Assembly: GCF_017603965.1 (NCBI RefSeq)
Contig: NZ_CP071955.1
Location: forward strand, 1,798,001-1,862,000
Reading direction: 5' to 3'
Origin: Xanthomonas fragariae
GTDB taxonomy: Bacteria; Pseudomonadota; Gammaproteobacteria; Xanthomonadales; Xanthomonadaceae
Length of the DNA: 64,000 nucleotides
Shown here one piece after another: positions 62,250-64,000 of the stretch (positions are counted from its first letter, which is position 1; each line of letters opens with the position of its first letter). A program made the translations under genes and the position numbers. Below the pieces are notes generated by a model. That model was not told the DNA's origin, made no database searches, and saw only the letters and a list, made by a program, of their open reading frames with translations.

Positions 62250-64000
62250 TCAACGTCCACCATCGTCATGGACGGACTCGCCGACCGCGTGATAGGGCAG
62301 GCACAACGTCACGCGCGTGCCTGCTCCGGGGGCCGATTCTATCGCGAGCGTCCCGCCGACGGTTTGCGCACGCTCACGCATCACGATCAGTCCAAGCCCG
62401 CGCGGGCCTTCCGGTTCGAAGCCATCGCCGTCATCGCTCACTTCCAGGTGGAAACTCTTGCTGTCGATCGATTGCAGACGCATGCGCACTTCACCCGCGC
62501 AGGCGTGCCGCAATGCATTGGTCAGGCTTTCCTGTGCAATACGGAAGCAGGCTTGCTCGATCTCGTTGCCTGGCCGTACATCGAGCGCTTGAATATCCAA
62601 TTCCAGCCGCACCTGCGAGGCGCGGAACAGCATCGACGCCTGCCAGCGCAGCGCCGCTTCCAGGCCCAACGCATCGAGCTGCGGCGGACGCAACAGCATC
62701 GACAAGTTACGCAGTTTGGTCACCGTGCTATCGGCCAGCGACACCACTTCCAGCAGGTCCTCGCGACGCGCGTCCGGGTCCAGCTCATCCAATGCGGCAT
62801 GCGCGGATAACTTCATCGCGGTGATCGCCTGGCCGATGTCGTCGTGCAGATCGCGCGAGATGGCGCGGCGCTCGTCTTCCTGCAACGAGAACAGCCGCTT
62901 GGCCATCGCCTGCAATTCGGCATTGCTCTCGGCCAACGCATCGCGCATGCGCTCGGGCTCGCTCAGGTCGCGTACCACCAGCAACTTGCAGCTGCGCCCG
63001 CCATAGCGGATATCGCCGGCCGACAGACCGGCATAGAAGGTGCTGCCGTCGCGACGGCGCATCGCCCGTGCGCTGGACACCGGCTCAGTGCGTTCGCTGC
63101 CAGCACGCAGATACTCGCGTACCACCGGCAGGTCGTTGTCGTCGACCAGTATCTGCAACGGTTCGCCCAGGATGGTCTCGCCCTGAAAGCCGAACTGCGC
63201 CGAGCCCGCCGCATTGGCATACATCACGTGTTCGTCGATCAGGATCAACACACCATCGGGCAGTACCCGCACCAGCTCACGAAATTGTTCTTCGCGTTCG
63301 CGCAGCAGGCACCGCGATTGCTCGCGCTCGCTCACGTCCTGCAAGGTGCCGTGGACATGGCGCGAGCCGCTGGGCGTGGTCACGCTTTCGGCACGCAGGT
63401 GCACGGTACGCGGCTGCGAATCGCCACCGGTCAGTGGCAACAGCACATCGATCTGCACCTCGCCGTTGCACATGTCCTCGATCATGCGTTCGATGCGCGC
63501 CTGGGTAGCAGTGTCGGAGGCGGTCAGCAGTTCTTCCAGGCGATGTTCGCGACGATGCATTGGCACACTACGCCCCAGCAACCGATATACCGCCGGCGAA
63601 TAGCGGCCCAGACCGGTGGCGCGATCCAATTGCCACGACCCCAGCCGTGCGATGCCTTGCGCCTCTTCCAGACGCTCAAGTGCTTCATCGCGCAAATGCT
63701 GCGCTTGGCGTTCTTCGCTGCGGTCCACCGTGACCACCAGGCGAGCAGGGCCGCTGGCAAGATGCAGCTGATTGCTGCGGATTTCGACATGGCGCGGCCC
63801 GCTGCGGGTGAGCAGATCTTCATGCAGGGCGCAGGTGTCGTCGCTCTTGGCACGGATGTGCGCGATGATTTCCTCCAGCCGGGTGCCATCGGCATTGGGC
63901 CAGATCGCGTGCAGGGTCTGCTGCAGAAACGCATCGCGCTCCCAACCGAAAAATTCCAGCGCCGCCGGATTGGCATCGAGGATGCGCAGCGTGGCTAGGT
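62250..64000 (-). CDS. ravA: RavA-type multi-PAS histidine kinase (5' end outside window)
   Basis: The frame is open from the right window edge to the stop at 62250, so at least 583 residues are present. A PAS domain at the edge (LRILDANPAALEFFGWERDA) is followed by further PAS modules (GIARLGSWQLDRATGLGRYS; LPDGVLILIDEHVMYANAAG). The HisKA_3 segment has QEDERRAISRDLHDDIGQAI with the phospho-accepting His, then a NarX-type ATPase (ACFRIAQESLTNALRHACAG; GLGLIVMRERAQTVGG). Three bp separate it from ravR, so they are co-expressed and kinase to RavR phosphotransfer is expected. The symbol rests on gene order. Confidence 0.75.
   Translation of the reverse strand, partial: LATLRILDANPAALEFFGWERDAFLQQTLHAIWPNADGTRLEEIIAHIRAKSDDTCALHEDLLTRSGPRHVEIRSNQLHLASGPARLVVTVDRSEERQAQHLRDEALERLEEAQGIARLGSWQLDRATGLGRYSPAVYRLLGRSVPMHRREHRLEELLTASDTATQARIERMIEDMCNGEVQIDVLLPLTGGDSQPRTVHLRAESVTTPSGSRHVHGTLQDVSEREQSRCLLREREEQFRELVRVLPDGVLILIDEHVMYANAAGSAQFGFQGETILGEPLQILVDDNDLPVVREYLRAGSERTEPVSSARAMRRRDGSTFYAGLSAGDIRYGGRSCKLLVVRDLSEPERMRDALAESNAELQAMAKRLFSLQEDERRAISRDLHDDIGQAITAMKLSAHAALDELDPDARREDLLEVVSLADSTVTKLRNLSMLLRPPQLDALGLEAALRWQASMLFRASQVRLELDIQALDVRPGNEIEQACFRIAQESLTNALRHACAGEVRMRLQSIDSKSFHLEVSDDGDGFEPEGPRGLGLIVMRERAQTVGGTLAIESAPGAGTRVTLCLPYHAVGESVHDDGGR

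Overview
The window is a Xanthomonas chromosome segment, identified from gene content and order: rpoN2-vemR-fleQ, RavR/RavA-type c-di-GMP signalling genes, Xanthomonas-type type IV secretion (X-T4SS) effector modules and a flg22 variant typical of the genus. The sequence is GC-rich. It carries most of the polar flagellar regulon, almost all on the minus strand and reading from about 57 kb down to 1 kb. No tRNA, rRNA or CRISPR array was seen.

Layout. (1) 1-1407: 5' part of flhF. (2) About 1.9-12.1 kb: an accessory island between flhF and flhA, genes that normally lie close together. It holds a MITE, a decayed IS5-type transposase, an N-terminal VirD4-like fragment, and a mosaic array of X-T4SS effector/immunity modules: two zeta-toxin modules each with an antitoxin-like partner, one effector with an unrecognised N-terminal domain plus an AT-rich immunity candidate, and a peptidoglycan-binding remnant that touches the flhA stop. 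An IS30 element splits the only effector that keeps a C-terminal secretion-type domain. (3) 12.1-15.3 kb: flhA, flhB. (4) 15.7-18.6 kb: a membrane diguanylate cyclase with a periplasmic propeller. (5) 19.0-23.8 kb: fliR, Q, P, O, N, M, L, with two adjacent MITEs splitting fliQ from fliP. (6) 24.0-30.9 kb: fliK, J, I, H, G, F, E. (7) 31.3-34.9 kb: a very large multi-domain glycosyltransferase. (8) 35.2-40.7 kb: the regulators fleQ, vemR, rpoN2, a LuxR-type response regulator, an atypical PilZ protein, and the chaperones fliT and fliS. (9) 40.9-43.6 kb: fliD and fliC. (10) 44.0-55.0 kb: flgL to flgB. (11) 55.3-56.2 kb: an IS5-family element. (12) 56.2-58.9 kb: cheV, then divergent flgA, flgM, flgN. 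(13) 59.0-64.0 kb: a PAS histidine kinase, ravR and a partial ravA-type kinase.

The regulatory logic can be read directly. Sequences fitting the sigma-54 consensus (GG-N10-GC) lie before flhF, flhB, fliL, fliE, the glycosyltransferase, flgG, flgB and flgA, with a weaker one at fliQ. Sigma-28-like sequences (TAAA-N15-GCCGNTAN) precede fliC, fliD and flgM. This fits RpoN2/FleQ driving basal body, export and hook genes, and FliA/FlgM timing filament genes. Several c-di-GMP proteins (the diguanylate cyclase, PilZ protein and RavR) are embedded in or beside the cluster.

The most unusual parts are the recombining T4SS toxin array inside the flagellar cluster and a family of five MITEs that share terminal repeats and TNA target duplications with the resident IS5-family element.
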